Of a stretch of DNA of 64,000 bases, positions 34,506 through 46,600 are shown piece after piece (positions within the stretch are counted from its first letter, which is position 1; each line of letters starts with the position of its first letter). The stretch comes from an uncultured Thiothrix sp. (GTDB lineage Bacteria > Pseudomonadota > Gammaproteobacteria > Thiotrichales > Thiotrichaceae): the NCBI RefSeq assembly GCF_937873765.1, contig NZ_CALMZC010000051.1, forward strand, positions 26,647 through 90,646. Direction: 5' to 3'. The notes below the pieces were generated by a model, which did no database searches, had not been told where the DNA came from, and worked only from the letters and a program-made list of their open reading frames with translations. Both the position numbers and the translations under genes were made by a program.

Positions 34506-34599
34506 CTAAATTAGGTGTATACTCTCTCTAATCAAGGGTGTTCACCTTTGAGATCCTATTGCTTTAGGAAGGGTTTTCTTCAATCCCGGAGGAGAGTGA

Positions 34600-35280
34600 A
34601 TGATGAGCTATTTTAGTAATCTGTTAGCCGCCTTAGTTGGGCAAGCTCCAGAAGCGCCGCCCGCTCCAAGTACTTATACCCCCACAACGTCTAATACTCC
34701 CACGATTCGCTATAGTCATGTCAAATTACATCCACAAGTGGATAATGGGGTCGCCAAAGCAGGAGCTGGTTTTAGTGGTGGTACTTTGAAATGTCTGTGC
34801 CCCACCGATAAGGTTGAAGTACAAGTCTCCGCGCAATCGGCTCACAATCATATTTGCGGTTGTACTCAATGCTGGAAGCCTAAAGGGGTTTTATTCTCAC
34901 AAGTCGCTGTGGTGAGTAAAGATAAGCTCAAAGTCACTGCGCATGAGTCTAAACTAAGCATTGTTGACCCTAGCCAAACGATTCAGCGCTATGCTTGCAA
35001 AGACTGCGGCACACATATGTATGGACGCATTGAAGATACGAGTCATCCGTTTTATGGCTTAGATTTCATTCACACTGAATTATCCGATCAGAAGGGCTGG
35101 GATCCGGTGAATTTCGCAGCCTTTGTATCGTCCTTGATCGAATCAGGTACGAAGCCAACCGATATGGCGAGCATTCGTGGGCGGATTCATGAGCTAGGCT
35201 TAGAATCCTATGATTGTTTGTCACCCGTGTTGATGGATGCCATTGCTGCCCATGTAGCGAAGAGCAAGCATCAAGCATAA
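34600..35280 (+). CDS. gfa: S-(hydroxymethyl)glutathione synthase (Gfa)
   Basis: 226 aa, GFA/CENP-V fold. Zinc ligands are visible as LKCLCP, CGCTQCW and CKDCG. This class joins glutathione and formaldehyde before the glutathione-dependent formaldehyde dehydrogenase. ATG 34600 has GGAGGA at ideal spacing; a second ATG follows directly. No dehydrogenase is adjacent. Some Gfa-family members have other roles, so substrate is inferred from full-length similarity. Confidence 0.85.
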   Translation: MMSYFSNLLAALVGQAPEAPPAPSTYTPTTSNTPTIRYSHVKLHPQVDNGVAKAGAGFSGGTLKCLCPTDKVEVQVSAQSAHNHICGCTQCWKPKGVLFSQVAVVSKDKLKVTAHESKLSIVDPSQTIQRYACKDCGTHMYGRIEDTSHPFYGLDFIHTELSDQKGWDPVNFAAFVSSLIESGTKPTDMASIRGRIHELGLESYDCLSPVLMDAIAAHVAKSKHQA

Positions 35281-35303
35281 GTTATGCCCAGAGTTTCTTA
35301 ATC

Positions 35304-35332
35304 CCCCAACCCAGTGAGTAGTTGGGTTGGGG
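35304..35332 (+). terminator. hairpin after gfa
   Basis: Ten-bp stem CCCCAACCCA/TGGGTTGGGG with a 9-nt loop, 23 bp after the gfa stop; followed by a T-poor tail (CATCTTTA). Likely terminator. Confidence 0.65.
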
Positions 35333-35413
35333 CATCTTTACATACTTTTACATTCCTCTAACCCACCTTTACAGCAATCTCAGGCAGACTAAGCCTCATC
35401 AAAAACTAATTTA

Positions 35414-36796
35414 ATGGCGGTTGAATTGATGAGCTTGCGACTTCGTCCAGCGGTGCTAATCGTATCAGTTTGTTTAGCTTTAGTGGCTTGTGCGCCGATG
35501 ACTGAAACCAGCAAAACACCCCAAGCCGTGCAAACAGCCAATAACTCATTAGCCACTGCAAAAACCCAGCGTGCATCCATTCAAGCAGCGTGGTGGCAAA
35601 AGTTTAATGACCCACTCATGACTGCTTTGATTCAAGACGCTTGGCAAGCTAATCCGGATTTAGCCTCTGCCAAAGCGAGTGTGAAATCAGCACGCGCACA
35701 AGGTGTCATTGCGGGCGCGAGTTTATTACCTAGCCTGTCTTCGAGTGCTTCAGCACGGACGGCCAATGGTTCAGGGACGAGCCTTTCAGCGGGGATGGAT
35801 GCGAGTTGGGAATTAGATATTTTCGGAGCGAATCGTCTAGCGAGTGCCGCTGCCCAAAGTGACGTGAAAGCGGCAGAGGCCAGTTATGAAGATGTGAAAG
35901 CTTCTTTAGCCGCTGAAGTGGCGAGTGCTTATGTGAATTTACGCCTAGCCCAAGCGCGTTTAGGTGTCGCTCAGCAGAATAGTCAGTCGCGCAAAGAAAC
36001 GGTCAATCTGACGAATTTGCGTCAACAAGCGGGTTTAACCAGTGGCTTAGAAGTTGAGCAATCCAAACTGAGTTTAGGTCAGACGCAAGCGCAAATTCCA
36101 GCACTTGAAGGGACTGTGGCACGCTCTAAATATGCACTAGCCATCTTAAGCGGCAAAACTCCAGCCGCTTTAGATCAACGCTTAAAAGTAGCTAAGCCGA
36201 TTCCGAATGCGACGCGGCGTTTAAGCGCAGAAATCCCTGCCAATGCTTTACGCCAACGTCCGGATTTACGCGCGGCTGAATATCGAGTCGCAGCGGCAAG
36301 TGCACGCATGGGGGAGGCAAAAGCCAATCTTAATCCAAGCTTTAATTTAGGTGGCTCTTTAAGTTTAACGGGTAAAAATCTAGGCGATTTATTGGATATT
36401 AATAGCTTGGCGCGTTCACTCTTGGCCTCGATCAGTGCACCACTGTTTGATGGTGGGCGCTTAAAGCAGCAAGTAGTCGTGCGCGATGCCGCTTATGAGC
36501 AAGCGGTCGCCACTTACCAAAAGACCATCCTCAGCGCTTTACAAGATGTGGCGAATAACTTTGCCACGCTCGCTGCTTTACAAAAACAGCAGCCGATTTT
36601 AGCGCAGAATCTGCAATTAGCGCGCAGTGCTGAAAATCTAGCGCGTCTTAGTTACAACGCAGGCACTGCGGATTTCCAAAATGTGTTAGATGCTCAGCGC
36701 TCAGTCTTGAGCGCGCAGGAAAGCTTATTATCTGCACAAGCTGATTATAGCTTGGCATTGATTCGCTTATATAAAGCCGTAGGAGGCTCTTGGTAG
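35414..36796 (+). CDS. outer-membrane efflux lipoprotein (TolC/NodT family)
   Basis: 460 aa. Lipoprotein signal (SLRLRPAVLIVSVCLALVAC); MAVEL at the very start may be dispensable because ATG 35429 gives the same lipobox protein. The two OEP repeats are typical (WWQKFNDPLMTALIQDAWQANPDLASAKAS; LRQRPDLRAAEYRVAAASARMGEAKANLNPSF; LFDGGRLKQQV). Forms the outer-membrane channel of a tripartite exporter whose adaptor, ATPase and permease genes follow at once. Confidence 0.92.
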   Translation: MAVELMSLRLRPAVLIVSVCLALVACAPMTETSKTPQAVQTANNSLATAKTQRASIQAAWWQKFNDPLMTALIQDAWQANPDLASAKASVKSARAQGVIAGASLLPSLSSSASARTANGSGTSLSAGMDASWELDIFGANRLASAAAQSDVKAAEASYEDVKASLAAEVASAYVNLRLAQARLGVAQQNSQSRKETVNLTNLRQQAGLTSGLEVEQSKLSLGQTQAQIPALEGTVARSKYALAILSGKTPAALDQRLKVAKPIPNATRRLSAEIPANALRQRPDLRAAEYRVAAASARMGEAKANLNPSFNLGGSLSLTGKNLGDLLDINSLARSLLASISAPLFDGGRLKQQVVVRDAAYEQAVATYQKTILSALQDVANNFATLAALQKQQPILAQNLQLARSAENLARLSYNAGTADFQNVLDAQRSVLSAQESLLSAQADYSLALIRLYKAVGGSW

Positions 36797-36805
36797 TTAA
36801 TTATC

Positions 36806-38527
36806 ATGACTAATACAAAAACCACGGATTCAGTCAAAGCGGTTTTGGGCAAGCCTGCGGGTAAAAAGGGCGGTTTCGGCAAGACATTCATAAGCCTAAC
36901 GCTGCTCGCGGCCTTAAGTGGCGGTGGCTATTGGTATTATCAGCAATATCAGGCCAAGGGTGGGGTGAAAACTGCAGCACCGGCGTATCAAACTGAAGCA
37001 CTCAAACGGGACGATTTAAATATAACCGTGACTGCGACCGGCAATTTGCAGCCTATGAACAAGGTGGATATTGGTACTGAGCAGTCCGGCACAGTGGCCG
37101 AGGTTTTGGTAGATGCGAATGCTGTCGTCACGACAGGACAGGTGTTAGCTAAGCTCAATACTGATCAATTGGAAGATAATATTACCAAAGCAGAAGCGGC
37201 TTTAATCACTGCCGAATCTAAAGTCGCGCAGGCAAAAGCTCAAGTCACGCAAGCGGATGCCAATATCCTGAAAGCGGAAGCGAGTATTCAGCAAGCCCTT
37301 GCCAATGAGCGTCAATCGAGCGCGCAAGTTCAGCAAGTAGGTGCACAAGTTCAACAGAATAACGCCCAGCTCCAACAGGCGAATGCACAAATTCAAAGTG
37401 CAGACGCGCAACTTGCACAAGCTAAGGCAAGCACGACTGAAGCGCGTGCGAATCTAGGGCGTTTACAGGCTTTATATAAAACGAGTGGGGGCAAGTTGCC
37501 TTCTAAGGCCGAGTTAGATACGGCTCAAGCGGCTTTACAGCGAACTCAAGCTGCCGAGCAAGCCGCTAAATCCAGTGCCGATTCTGCAAGGGCAAATGCA
37601 GTAGCAGCACGGGCGAGCATTTCTGCCTCCCAAGCGAATGTCGAATCTGCAAAAGCTGGCTCTGGGGCTTCTAGTGCTAATGTATCTGGCTTACGGGCCA
37701 GTGCTGCGGCGACCAAAGCCGAAAAGCTAAGTGCCCAAGCAGCTCTTGAAGCTGCGCAAGCCGGAGTTAAAGAGGCGCAAGCGAATTTACGCTCTGCTCG
37801 AAGTAATTTAGCGAAAGCGACAATTATTTCACCGATTGATGGGGTGGTGTTAACGCGCTCTGTGGAACCGGGGCAAACTGTCGCGGCTTCTTTATCTGCA
37901 CCTACGCTATTCGTACTGGCAGAAGATCTGCAACAGATGGAGCTGCAAGTCAGTGTCGATGAGGCGAATGTGGGGCAAGTGAAGGAAGGGCAAGAAGCCG
38001 AGTTTACTGTCGATGCTTGGCCGGGGCGTAAATATAAAGGCAAGATTAGCTTGGTGAGTTTAGGCTCAACCCTGACAGATAATGTGGTTTCCTATTTAAC
38101 CAAGTTGAATGTAGACAACGCCGATTTAAGCCTACGTCCCGGCATGACCGCGAATGCGATCATTAGTACACAATCGCGTAAAGATGTCCTGTTAGTGCCG
38201 AATGCTGCCTTACGCTTTAAGCCAGCTAGCCCTGAAGATAGTGCTGCAGGTACAGGACAACAGTCGGGTGGTTTGGTAGCACAATTAATGCCGCGTCCAC
38301 CGATGCAGCAAAATCGACAGCGTGGACAAGGCCAAGGAGCAGGGCGTGGACAGGGGCAAGGTCGACGGGGTGGGATGGGCGAAATCTGGATACTGAAAGA
38401 CAGCCAACCCACAGCGGTGAAAGTAAAGATTGGTTTAAGTGACAGCAAATCCACTGAAATTTCAGGTGACGAGCTGACTGAAGGAGCCTTGGTGATCACC
38501 AGTACGAGCACAGGTAATAAGCCATGA
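36806..38527 (+). CDS. periplasmic adaptor (MacA/HlyD-like) of the exporter
   Basis: 573 aa: an N-terminal membrane anchor (FISLTLLAALSGGGYWYYQQY), a biotinyl-lipoyl half (TGNLQPMNKVDIGTEQSGTVAEVLVDANAVV), and an unusually long Ala/Gln-rich coiled-coil hairpin (about 120-330). The second lipoyl half (ATIISPIDGVVLTRSVEPGQTV), beta-barrel and MP domains follow. A Gly/Gln/Arg-rich low-complexity insert (QRGQGQGAGRGQGQGRRGG) sits near residues 500-525. It links the outer-membrane channel to the MacB-like pump. Overlaps the ATPase gene by 4 bp. Confidence 0.92.
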   Translation: MTNTKTTDSVKAVLGKPAGKKGGFGKTFISLTLLAALSGGGYWYYQQYQAKGGVKTAAPAYQTEALKRDDLNITVTATGNLQPMNKVDIGTEQSGTVAEVLVDANAVVTTGQVLAKLNTDQLEDNITKAEAALITAESKVAQAKAQVTQADANILKAEASIQQALANERQSSAQVQQVGAQVQQNNAQLQQANAQIQSADAQLAQAKASTTEARANLGRLQALYKTSGGKLPSKAELDTAQAALQRTQAAEQAAKSSADSARANAVAARASISASQANVESAKAGSGASSANVSGLRASAAATKAEKLSAQAALEAAQAGVKEAQANLRSARSNLAKATIISPIDGVVLTRSVEPGQTVAASLSAPTLFVLAEDLQQMELQVSVDEANVGQVKEGQEAEFTVDAWPGRKYKGKISLVSLGSTLTDNVVSYLTKLNVDNADLSLRPGMTANAIISTQSRKDVLLVPNAALRFKPASPEDSAAGTGQQSGGLVAQLMPRPPMQQNRQRGQGQGAGRGQGQGRRGGMGEIWILKDSQPTAVKVKIGLSDSKSTEISGDELTEGALVITSTSTGNKP

Positions 38528-39246
38528 CGGGTGTCTCTGAAAAGCTGATTGAGCTATGTGGTATCACTAAAACCTATGGACAAGGCCAAGCGCAGTTCCA
38601 AGCTTTAAAAGGGATTGATTTGAGTATTAATACGGGTGATTTTGTCGCGGTGATGGGACCAAGTGGCTCGGGAAAATCCACTGCGATGAATATTCTCGGT
38701 TGTTTAGATGTGGCCACTAGTGGGGTCTATCACTTCCGCGACGTGCAAGTCGAACAACTGGATCGGAATCAACGTGCACTGTTACGTCGTTATTATTTTG
38801 GTTTTGTATTTCAAGGCTTCAATTTATTAGCCCGTACTTCCGCACAGGAAAATGTCGAGCTACCGCTTTTATATCGTGGAGAGTCGACAAAGGCTCGACA
38901 TTTAGCCGCCCACGCAGCCCTAGAAAAAGTCGGCTTAACCACTTGGGCTGAGCATACTCCAGCAGAATTATCCGGTGGTCAGCAACAACGGGTGGCGATT
39001 GCAAGGGCGATTGTAACTAACCCCGTGTTGCTACTAGCGGATGAGCCAACGGGTAACTTAGATACCAAACGCAGCCATGAGATTATGGAGCTGTTGGTAT
39101 CACTGAATCGCGATCAAGGTATTACTGTATTAATGGTCACACACGAACCTGAAATGGCTGAATATGCAAAACGTATTGTAACTTTCGTCGATGGCAATGT
39201 TGCTGCAGACAAGTGGCAAGCGGGGCGTGGCTATGTTTTGGAATAG
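38524..39246 (+). CDS. MacB-type ABC transporter ATPase
   Basis: 240 aa. Walker A GPSGSGKSTAMN, Q-loop FQGFNLL, signature LSGGQQQRVAIARAIV, Walker B LLADEPTGNLD, switch His in VTHEPEMA. Typical LolD/MacB-like ATPase. It is split from its permease (separate gene next), unlike E. coli MacB. Start ATG overlaps the adaptor stop by 4 bp. Confidence 0.95.
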   Translation: MTGVSEKLIELCGITKTYGQGQAQFQALKGIDLSINTGDFVAVMGPSGSGKSTAMNILGCLDVATSGVYHFRDVQVEQLDRNQRALLRRYYFGFVFQGFNLLARTSAQENVELPLLYRGESTKARHLAAHAALEKVGLTTWAEHTPAELSGGQQQRVAIARAIVTNPVLLLADEPTGNLDTKRSHEIMELLVSLNRDQGITVLMVTHEPEMAEYAKRIVTFVDGNVAADKWQAGRGYVLE

Positions 39247-40441
39247 TTTGCTCCTCGCGATGCGTGAAATCCGTCGCAATTTATTACGCTCTTTCTTGAC
39301 AATTTTAGGGATTGTAATCGGTGTTTCGGCAGTGATTACCATGGTTACACTTGGTAATGGCGCGACTCAAGCCGTGAAAAATCAGGTCTCCAGTTTAGGC
39401 AGTAATCTCCTGCAGATTCGTACTGGGCAACGCTTGATGGGACCCGGTGGTGGCGGTGGTGCGCCAGCATTTAAGCTAGATGATATTGAAGCAATTCGTA
39501 GTTCAGTGAATGGGTTAAGTGGTGTAGCACCCCAAGTAAATCGTACGGCCACAGTGGTTTCAATGGCTAATAACTGGTCAACTAGTGTGACAGGTACGAC
39601 AAATGATTTCTTTACAGTGGGCAACTGGAAACTAGCTTCTGGGCGCAGTTTCACGGCGCAAGAGGAACAAGTAGGCGCTTCGGTGTGTATTTTGGGTGCC
39701 ACTTTATATAAGCAACTGTATGCGAATCAAGAACCTTTAGGGGAAATGCTGCGGGTGAAGAATTTCTCCTGTGAAGTCATTGGTACACTAGAAGCCAAAG
39801 GCCAAGCCGCCATGGGACGTGATCAAGATGACACGCTGGTGATGCCACTACGTACCGTGCAACGGCGTTTAACAGGGAATCAGGATATTTCCTCAATCCA
39901 AGTCTCCGCACAGAACGAAAGCGAGATTAGTAATGTGCAAACGCAAATTACCGACTTATTACGTGAGCGCCGGCGTATCACTGAAGGCATGGACGATAAC
40001 TTCAATGTACTCGATACTCGTCAGTTGGCTGATGCTTTATCAGGTACTACTAAAGTCATGACTACACTCTTAGGTGCAGTGGCTTCTGTGAGTTTATTAG
40101 TCGGTGGTATTGGGATCATGAATATCATGCTCGTATCAGTCACTGAACGTACGCGTGAAATCGGGATTCGCTTAGCGATTGGTGCTTTGGAGCGCGAAGT
40201 TCTCATGCAATTTTTGACCGAAGCGGTGATGCTTTCAGCGCTAGGAGGTTTGATTGGGATTATCCTCGCAACAATAGCCTCGTACTTTCTTTCTGGCTTA
40301 ATGCAAGTACCTTATACCTTCAACGTAGCGATTAATTTAGGTTCTTTCTTCTTCTCTGCAGGGATTGGTGTGCTGTTTGGCTATATGCCTGCTAAACGAG
40401 CTGCACGTTTAGATCCGATTCAAGCACTGCGTCACGAATAG
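39233..40441 (+). CDS. MacB-type ABC transporter permease
   Basis: About 402 aa. An N-terminal membrane helix (LLRSFLTILGIVIGVSAVITMV) is followed by a large periplasmic MacB-PCD domain and three C-terminal helices (VASVSLLVGGIGIMNIMLVSVTERTREIG, LSALGGLIGIILATIASYFL, LGSFFFSAGIGVLFGYMPAKRAARLDP). ATG 39233 (MFWNSLLLAMREIRR) is chosen because it matches the family start; it overlaps the ATPase gene by 14 bp. Completes a four-gene OMF-adaptor-ATPase-permease operon for export of an unknown peptide, antibiotic or siderophore-like substrate. Confidence 0.93.
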   Translation: MFWNSLLLAMREIRRNLLRSFLTILGIVIGVSAVITMVTLGNGATQAVKNQVSSLGSNLLQIRTGQRLMGPGGGGGAPAFKLDDIEAIRSSVNGLSGVAPQVNRTATVVSMANNWSTSVTGTTNDFFTVGNWKLASGRSFTAQEEQVGASVCILGATLYKQLYANQEPLGEMLRVKNFSCEVIGTLEAKGQAAMGRDQDDTLVMPLRTVQRRLTGNQDISSIQVSAQNESEISNVQTQITDLLRERRRITEGMDDNFNVLDTRQLADALSGTTKVMTTLLGAVASVSLLVGGIGIMNIMLVSVTERTREIGIRLAIGALEREVLMQFLTEAVMLSALGGLIGIILATIASYFLSGLMQVPYTFNVAINLGSFFFSAGIGVLFGYMPAKRAARLDPIQALRHE

Positions 40442-40674
40442 CCTCTCGATTAAATCTCATTGATTATGCCCTGAGTCTTGCAGGGCGCTGTTCTATATAA
40501 GTCCTGATTTTTCTAGCTCACTTATTCTTCCAATCTAAGTTTTGGAATTAACAGCTATCTGAACTTATTAAAGGTAGGTATATTCTAAGTTAGCAAGTGC
40601 GAGTTGTTGGTAGCGCTAAATCTTCGGTGCTGCTGAATGGTATCTCAATCAATAATATAAAAGGCAGAGTGATA

Positions 40675-43600
40675 ATGTCCTTGCTGCAAAAAATAAATTT
40701 CATGGCGATTTGTATAGTGATGAGTATTAATCCTGTCATTGCAGCGGAATTAGAGCCTATCCAAGGCACGCCTGCTTTAACTGAGTTTCCAGCACGTATT
40801 AGCGAAGACTCCAGTCGTGCTAGCAAGCCTGCCGACGCTATGATAGTGGTACAGCCTCAAGCCTTGAGTGCTGAAGAAACTAAGACGCTCCTTGGTCGTT
40901 TACCACCCTTACCCATTACTGAGGATGAAAAGCCGTTTGCTCTGCGCCCTGCAAGTGAGCCTCCCCCTAAAGTCGGCGTGACCCTAGAGCAAAGTTTTCC
41001 ACCGTCACCGAATACTAGCTCAATACCGCCAAGCACTAAAACAGGTTCACTAAGTATTACCCGTTATGCACCGCAAGGTGAAGTACCGGTCGCCCAGCAA
41101 ATTAGCATTTCGTTTGATCGACCGATGGTCGCAGTTTCGACACAGACTCAAACCCTAGTCGAGTCTGTGCCTGTTAAGATGACGCCGACGGTAGAAGGTG
41201 CTTGGCGCTGGGCAGGAACGCAAACCCTAGTTTTTGAAGCTAAAGGCGGTGTGCGTTTACCCATGGCGACGGAGTTTAAACTCTCAGTGCCTGCTGATAC
41301 GCAAGCGGCTGATGGGTCACGTTTAGGTCAAGCTTTAGCTTGGAGTTTTAAAACCCCCAGCTTGAAACTAGAGCAAAGTTATCCAAGTGGTGATGCCGTA
41401 GCACTCACACCTATTTTATTTTTAAGCTTCAACCAACGCATTAATCCCCAAGCGCTCTTATCTTACATTCAGGCAGAGGCGAAGGGGCAGCCACTGAAAT
41501 TACGCTTAGCGGCAGCAGATGAAATTAAAGCTGTACCAGAGTTAGACTCTTTGATCAAGCAAGCCTTACCTGAGCAATATTTGGTTTTAAAGCTAGAGCA
41601 GGTTCTGCCACCGCAAACTCAAGTAATTGTCAAGTTGGCTGCCCAAGCGCCCTCAGCAGAAGGCTCACGCTTAGCACCCGCACAAAATTTATATAGTTTC
41701 AGTACCTATGCGCCTTTGCGGATGACTGAAAAGGCTTGTGGCTACGCAGAGCGTTGCACTCGCTATGATCCTGTTAGTTTTCAGTTCAATAATGAACTCG
41801 CACCCGAACAGGATTTAAACCAACTTATCAGTATCAGCCCTAAGCCTACTAAGGTGAGTATGCAGGCGAATGCTAATGGTTTGTGGATTCAAGCACCTTG
41901 GCAAGCCGATACCAGTTACACGATTACCTTAGCGGCTGAATTACGAGATAGCTACGGGCAAATTTTAGGGCGGCCGCAAAAATTTAGTTTTAAAGCCTCT
42001 AAAAGTCCTGCAAGTTTAAGTCTGATCGATAAAACACTGCTAACGCTTGATCCGAATTTACCGGCTGAGCTACCTGTGTATACGAATAATTTTAAAACGC
42101 TCAAAGTGACCATTCAGCAGGTAGCCCCCAGTGATTGGCCGAGTTATATCAAACTCTTGCAAGCGCTGAACAGTCGCCAAGCGCCAGCACCTTTTAAGCT
42201 CCCCGGTAAAACCGTCAGCTCGCAAACGCTCACCCTTCAAGAACAAACAGATACGACGGTTGTTACCCCAATTAAACTGGAGTCATGGTTGAAAAATGGC
42301 AAACTAGGACATTTACTAGTATTGATTGAGCCGGGAGAGGCGAGTGTTAAACCCCGAGCCATTGATGGCGAACCCCAGCCGCGTTTAGTTTGGGTACAAG
42401 GTACACAGATGGGCTTAGATGCTTATGCGTATAGCCGACAGCTTTTGGTTTGGGTCGGTGATCTGAATACAGGCAAGGCTTTGGATCAAGTCCGTTTGAG
42501 TTTACATAGCTCAGCTTCTAAAGAAATTAGCCAACAAGCAGCGGATCCCCAAGGCTTAGCCAAGCTGGATTATCTGCAAAACCCGCCTAATCCAGAGACT
42601 GTGCTGCCCGTTACTGAGCCAGAACCAACGATACGCTGGTTAGAGGCTCAGCACGGTGAAGATCTGGCCTTATTGCCCGAAAGCGAATATCTATGGGCGG
42701 CTAATTCATGGCAGCCCACGCCCGCCTCGACTCAGTGGCTTTGGTATGTCGTGGATGATCGGCATTTGTATCGACCCAATGAGCAAGTCCATATCAAAGG
42801 CTGGTTGCGTAGCCGTGATGCTAGCCCTGCTAGCCCCTTAACTCTGCCTAAGAACCTGAAGCGTTTAAATTATGAGGTCTTAGATAGTGCAGGTAATAAA
42901 ATTGCGGAGGGTAAAGCGCCCTTTACTGGTTTAGGTGGCTTCAATTTAGATTTCAAATTGCCCGATACGCCTAATTTAGGTGCAGCGACTCTTAGTTTGA
43001 CGGTTCCAGATCAGCCTGAAATGATTGCTTATAATCATAGTTTTGAGATTCAAGAATTCCGCACCCCAGAGTTTGAGGTCAAGACTGAACTGATTAATCC
43101 AGAGCCTTATTTGGGGAATACAGCGATTCATTTAGCCGCCAATGCCAATTACTACGCAGGTGGTGGTTTGGCAGCCGCACCAGTGAATTGGCGCTTGAAT
43201 GCTAGTCTACAAGCTTATACTCCACCCAATCGGGATGAATGGGCGTTTGGCTTGGTGCAGCCTTATTGGCTGCGCGTGTGGATGCCACCCAGTACAACGG
43301 TTTCTGCGGATTTTCAAGGCAAAACCGATCAAGCAGGCCGTCAACAATTACTGATTCAGCCGGAGTTATCTAAATATCCGTTGCCAGTATCAATGGCTGC
43401 CGAAGCACGGGTCAGCGATGTGAACCGGCAAGAGTGGGTGTCTTCAAGCACTTGGTTGATTCATCCGAGTGAAGTTTACGTGGGTTTGAAAACAGACAGC
43501 TATTTCGTTGAACACAACCAGCCACTTAGTATTCAAATCATTACGACGGATATCGAAGGCAAGGTGCTAGCGAATACTCCCATCGTGGTGGAGCTAGGCA

Positions 43601-46600
43601 TAGCCGATTTGACTAAAGATGCGAATGGAGCAGTCTTAAAAAATCCACAGCGTTGCATGGTGCAGTCTGATACTAAAGGTTTAGCACAGTGTGAGTTCAA
43701 ACTGGAAGAAGCGGGGCAGTATCAAATCACTGCAACCACGATGGATCAGTCGGGGCGGCGGAATATGACGCGCATTACGCGCTGGGTGAGTGGTGAAACG
43801 GAAGTTGAAACGCCGACTGCCAGTACGGTGGAAGCGCAGCAGCTACCCATCATTGCCGATAAAGAGATTTATGCTCCGAATGAAACAGCAAAACTCTTAA
43901 TTCAAGCGCCGTTCAAAGATGCTGAGGGTTTATTGCTGATGAATCATAACGGTTTGCTGAGTGAGCAGCGTTTTAACATTCAAGGCAATAGCCATATTTT
44001 AGAATTACCACTGAAAGCCGAGTGGCTGCCTAATGTGCAGGTGCATATTGAATTAACGGGCAAAACGGCGCGTTTTACGACAGATAAAACCCAGTCCTTA
44101 CCAGAGCGTCCTGCCTTTGCCACTGGCAATTTAAACTTAAAGATTTCTAAAGCAGAGCGGGTGTTGAAGGTAGAGGTAACTCCAGAAAAGGATACTTTAG
44201 CGCCTGCTGAAGAAACACCAATTCATCTAAGCATTCAAAATCAACAAGGCCAAGCTGTGGCGAATGCAGAGGTCGCTTTAATCGTGGTGGATGAAGCCAT
44301 TCTTGCGGCGGGTAATTATCAATTGACTGATCCTTTAGAGATTTTCTATCCGCTAGCTGAAGCTTACCTACAACCCCAAGCCCTGCGTACTTCCGTTTTA
44401 GTGCCCAATCTAGCGGAGCTGAGCAAGGATAAGAGCGATGTATTCATGCAGGGTGAACAAGCGAATTTGGGTGGAGCTGCTAGGGTTGCTGCCTTTATCG
44501 TACAACCTAGGGCAGTCATGCGCAGTCGCATAGCAGCCGAAGCCAGTAAAATGGTTATGTATGCGGCGGCTGATGCGGCCGCTAGCCCAGAACCCAAGAC
44601 GGCAGGTGCAATTAATTTACGCACGAATTTTAATCCACTCGCCGTTTTTGTCCCGAACTTGCAAACGGATGCCAATGGTAAAGTCAGCACGACGATTAAA
44701 TTGCCGGATAATTTAACGCGCTATCGGATCATGGCTATCGCCGCGCAAGATGCGATTTATTATGGTAAAGGTGAGTCGCATTTAACGGCTCGTAAGCCTT
44801 TAATGGTACGCCCTAGTGCGCCCCGCTTCTTGAACTATGGCGATAGTTTTGAATTCCCTGTCGTGTTGCAAAACCAAACGGATCAAGCCTTGCCCGTTAA
44901 AGTGGCTTTGGGCGCGAGTAATTTAGAATTAACCGCTGCTCAAGCTTATGCGTTTGAATTGCCTGCCAATCAGCGTGTAGAAGTACGCTTCCCCACCAAA
45001 ACCTTGCAAGCAGGGCAAGCCCATTATCAAATTGCAGCGATAGCGAATGATTTAAGTGATGCCGCAATGGGGAGCTTGCCTGTGTGGACGCCTGCCACGA
45101 CGGAAGCTTTTGCCACTTATGGGGTTTTAGATCGAGGTGCGATTAGCCAGCCGCTAGCAACCCCTAAAGCCGTCATCCCAGCGTTCGGTCAATTGGAAAT
45201 TAGCACAAGTTCAACGGCTTTACAGTCACTGACGGATGCTTATCTCTACCTGCAGGGTTATCCGTTTAGTTGCAGTGAGCAGGTCGCTTCGCGAGTTTTG
45301 AGCACTAGTGCTTTAAAGGATGTGTTGCAAGCCTTCAAGACTAAAGATTTACCAGACCCTGAAGCGATTCAGCAAAGTATGCAGCGTGATTTGGCCTTGC
45401 TGGTACAACGGCAAACGCCAGAGGGTGGCTTTAGCTTGTGGGAGCGTGGGCAGGACTGGCCTTACGTAACCGCACATACAGTCCATGCTTTACTACGTGC
45501 TAAGGCTAAGGGCTATACAGTGAATGAGCAAGCTTTAGAAATGGGCTTGAACTATCTGCGTCAGCTAGAACAGTACTTCCCCGATGACTATTCCAAGGAA
45601 GTACGCCACTACATTAAGGCTTATAGCTTGTATGTCCGTGAGCTGGGGGGTGATCAGGATCGTGCAGCCGTTTCAAGCTTAATCACGCAAGCTGGCGGTG
45701 TAAGTCAATTGCCAAGTGAAGCTTTAGGTTGGCTTTTAGCGGTGTTAGCCAATGACACCACCGCGACGCAACAACGCCAAACCTTAATACGCGAGCTAAT
45801 GAACCGCAGCACTGAAACTGCCTCAGGTGCAGCGATTAAGGCCGAGCTGAACACCGGCGGTTATTGGGTAATGCATTCTGAGCGTGCGGTGAATGGCATT
45901 GCGTTGGAAGCTTTAATTAAGGCTCAACCTAAATCCGATTTGATTCCTAAATTAGTTAAAGCTTTACAGTCTAAGCGCACCCAAGGTCATTGGGGTTCTA
46001 CGCAGGACAATGTGTTTGTTTTGTTAGGCTTAGATCAATATTTCCAAACTTATGAATCCCAAACGCCTGATTTTGTGGCTAAAGCGTGGCTTGGAACTGA
46101 TTTTGCGGGTGAGTACCGCTTTAAAGGCCGCTCAACTGAGAGCATGCAAACTGAGATCCCCATGGAGTGGCTCTTAAAAGGTGAGGCTCGCCGTGATTTA
46201 GTCTTGGCTAAAGAAGGGGAAGGGCGCTTGTATTATCGTTTAGGATTAAATTATGCCCCGCAAGACTTAGAGTTGCAGCCTGCTGAACATGGTTTTACGG
46301 TTACCCGCCATTATCGCGGTTTAGATAAGCCAGAGGATGTGAAGCAACATGCAGATGGTTCATGGCAGATTAAAGTGGGGAGCCGCGTTGAAGTGACTTT
46401 GATGATGCAAGCCAATGCTGAGCGCTATCATGTAGCCTTAGTGGATCCTTTGCCTGCTGGTTTGGAAGCTGTGAATCCTGCTTTAGCGGTAAGTTCGCAG
46501 CAAATACCTGAAAATCCTGAACTTGCGCCTATACCTTTTAGTTGGCGGGGTAGTTGGTATGAGCAGCAAAACTTACGGGATGAGCGCGTAGAAGCCTTCA

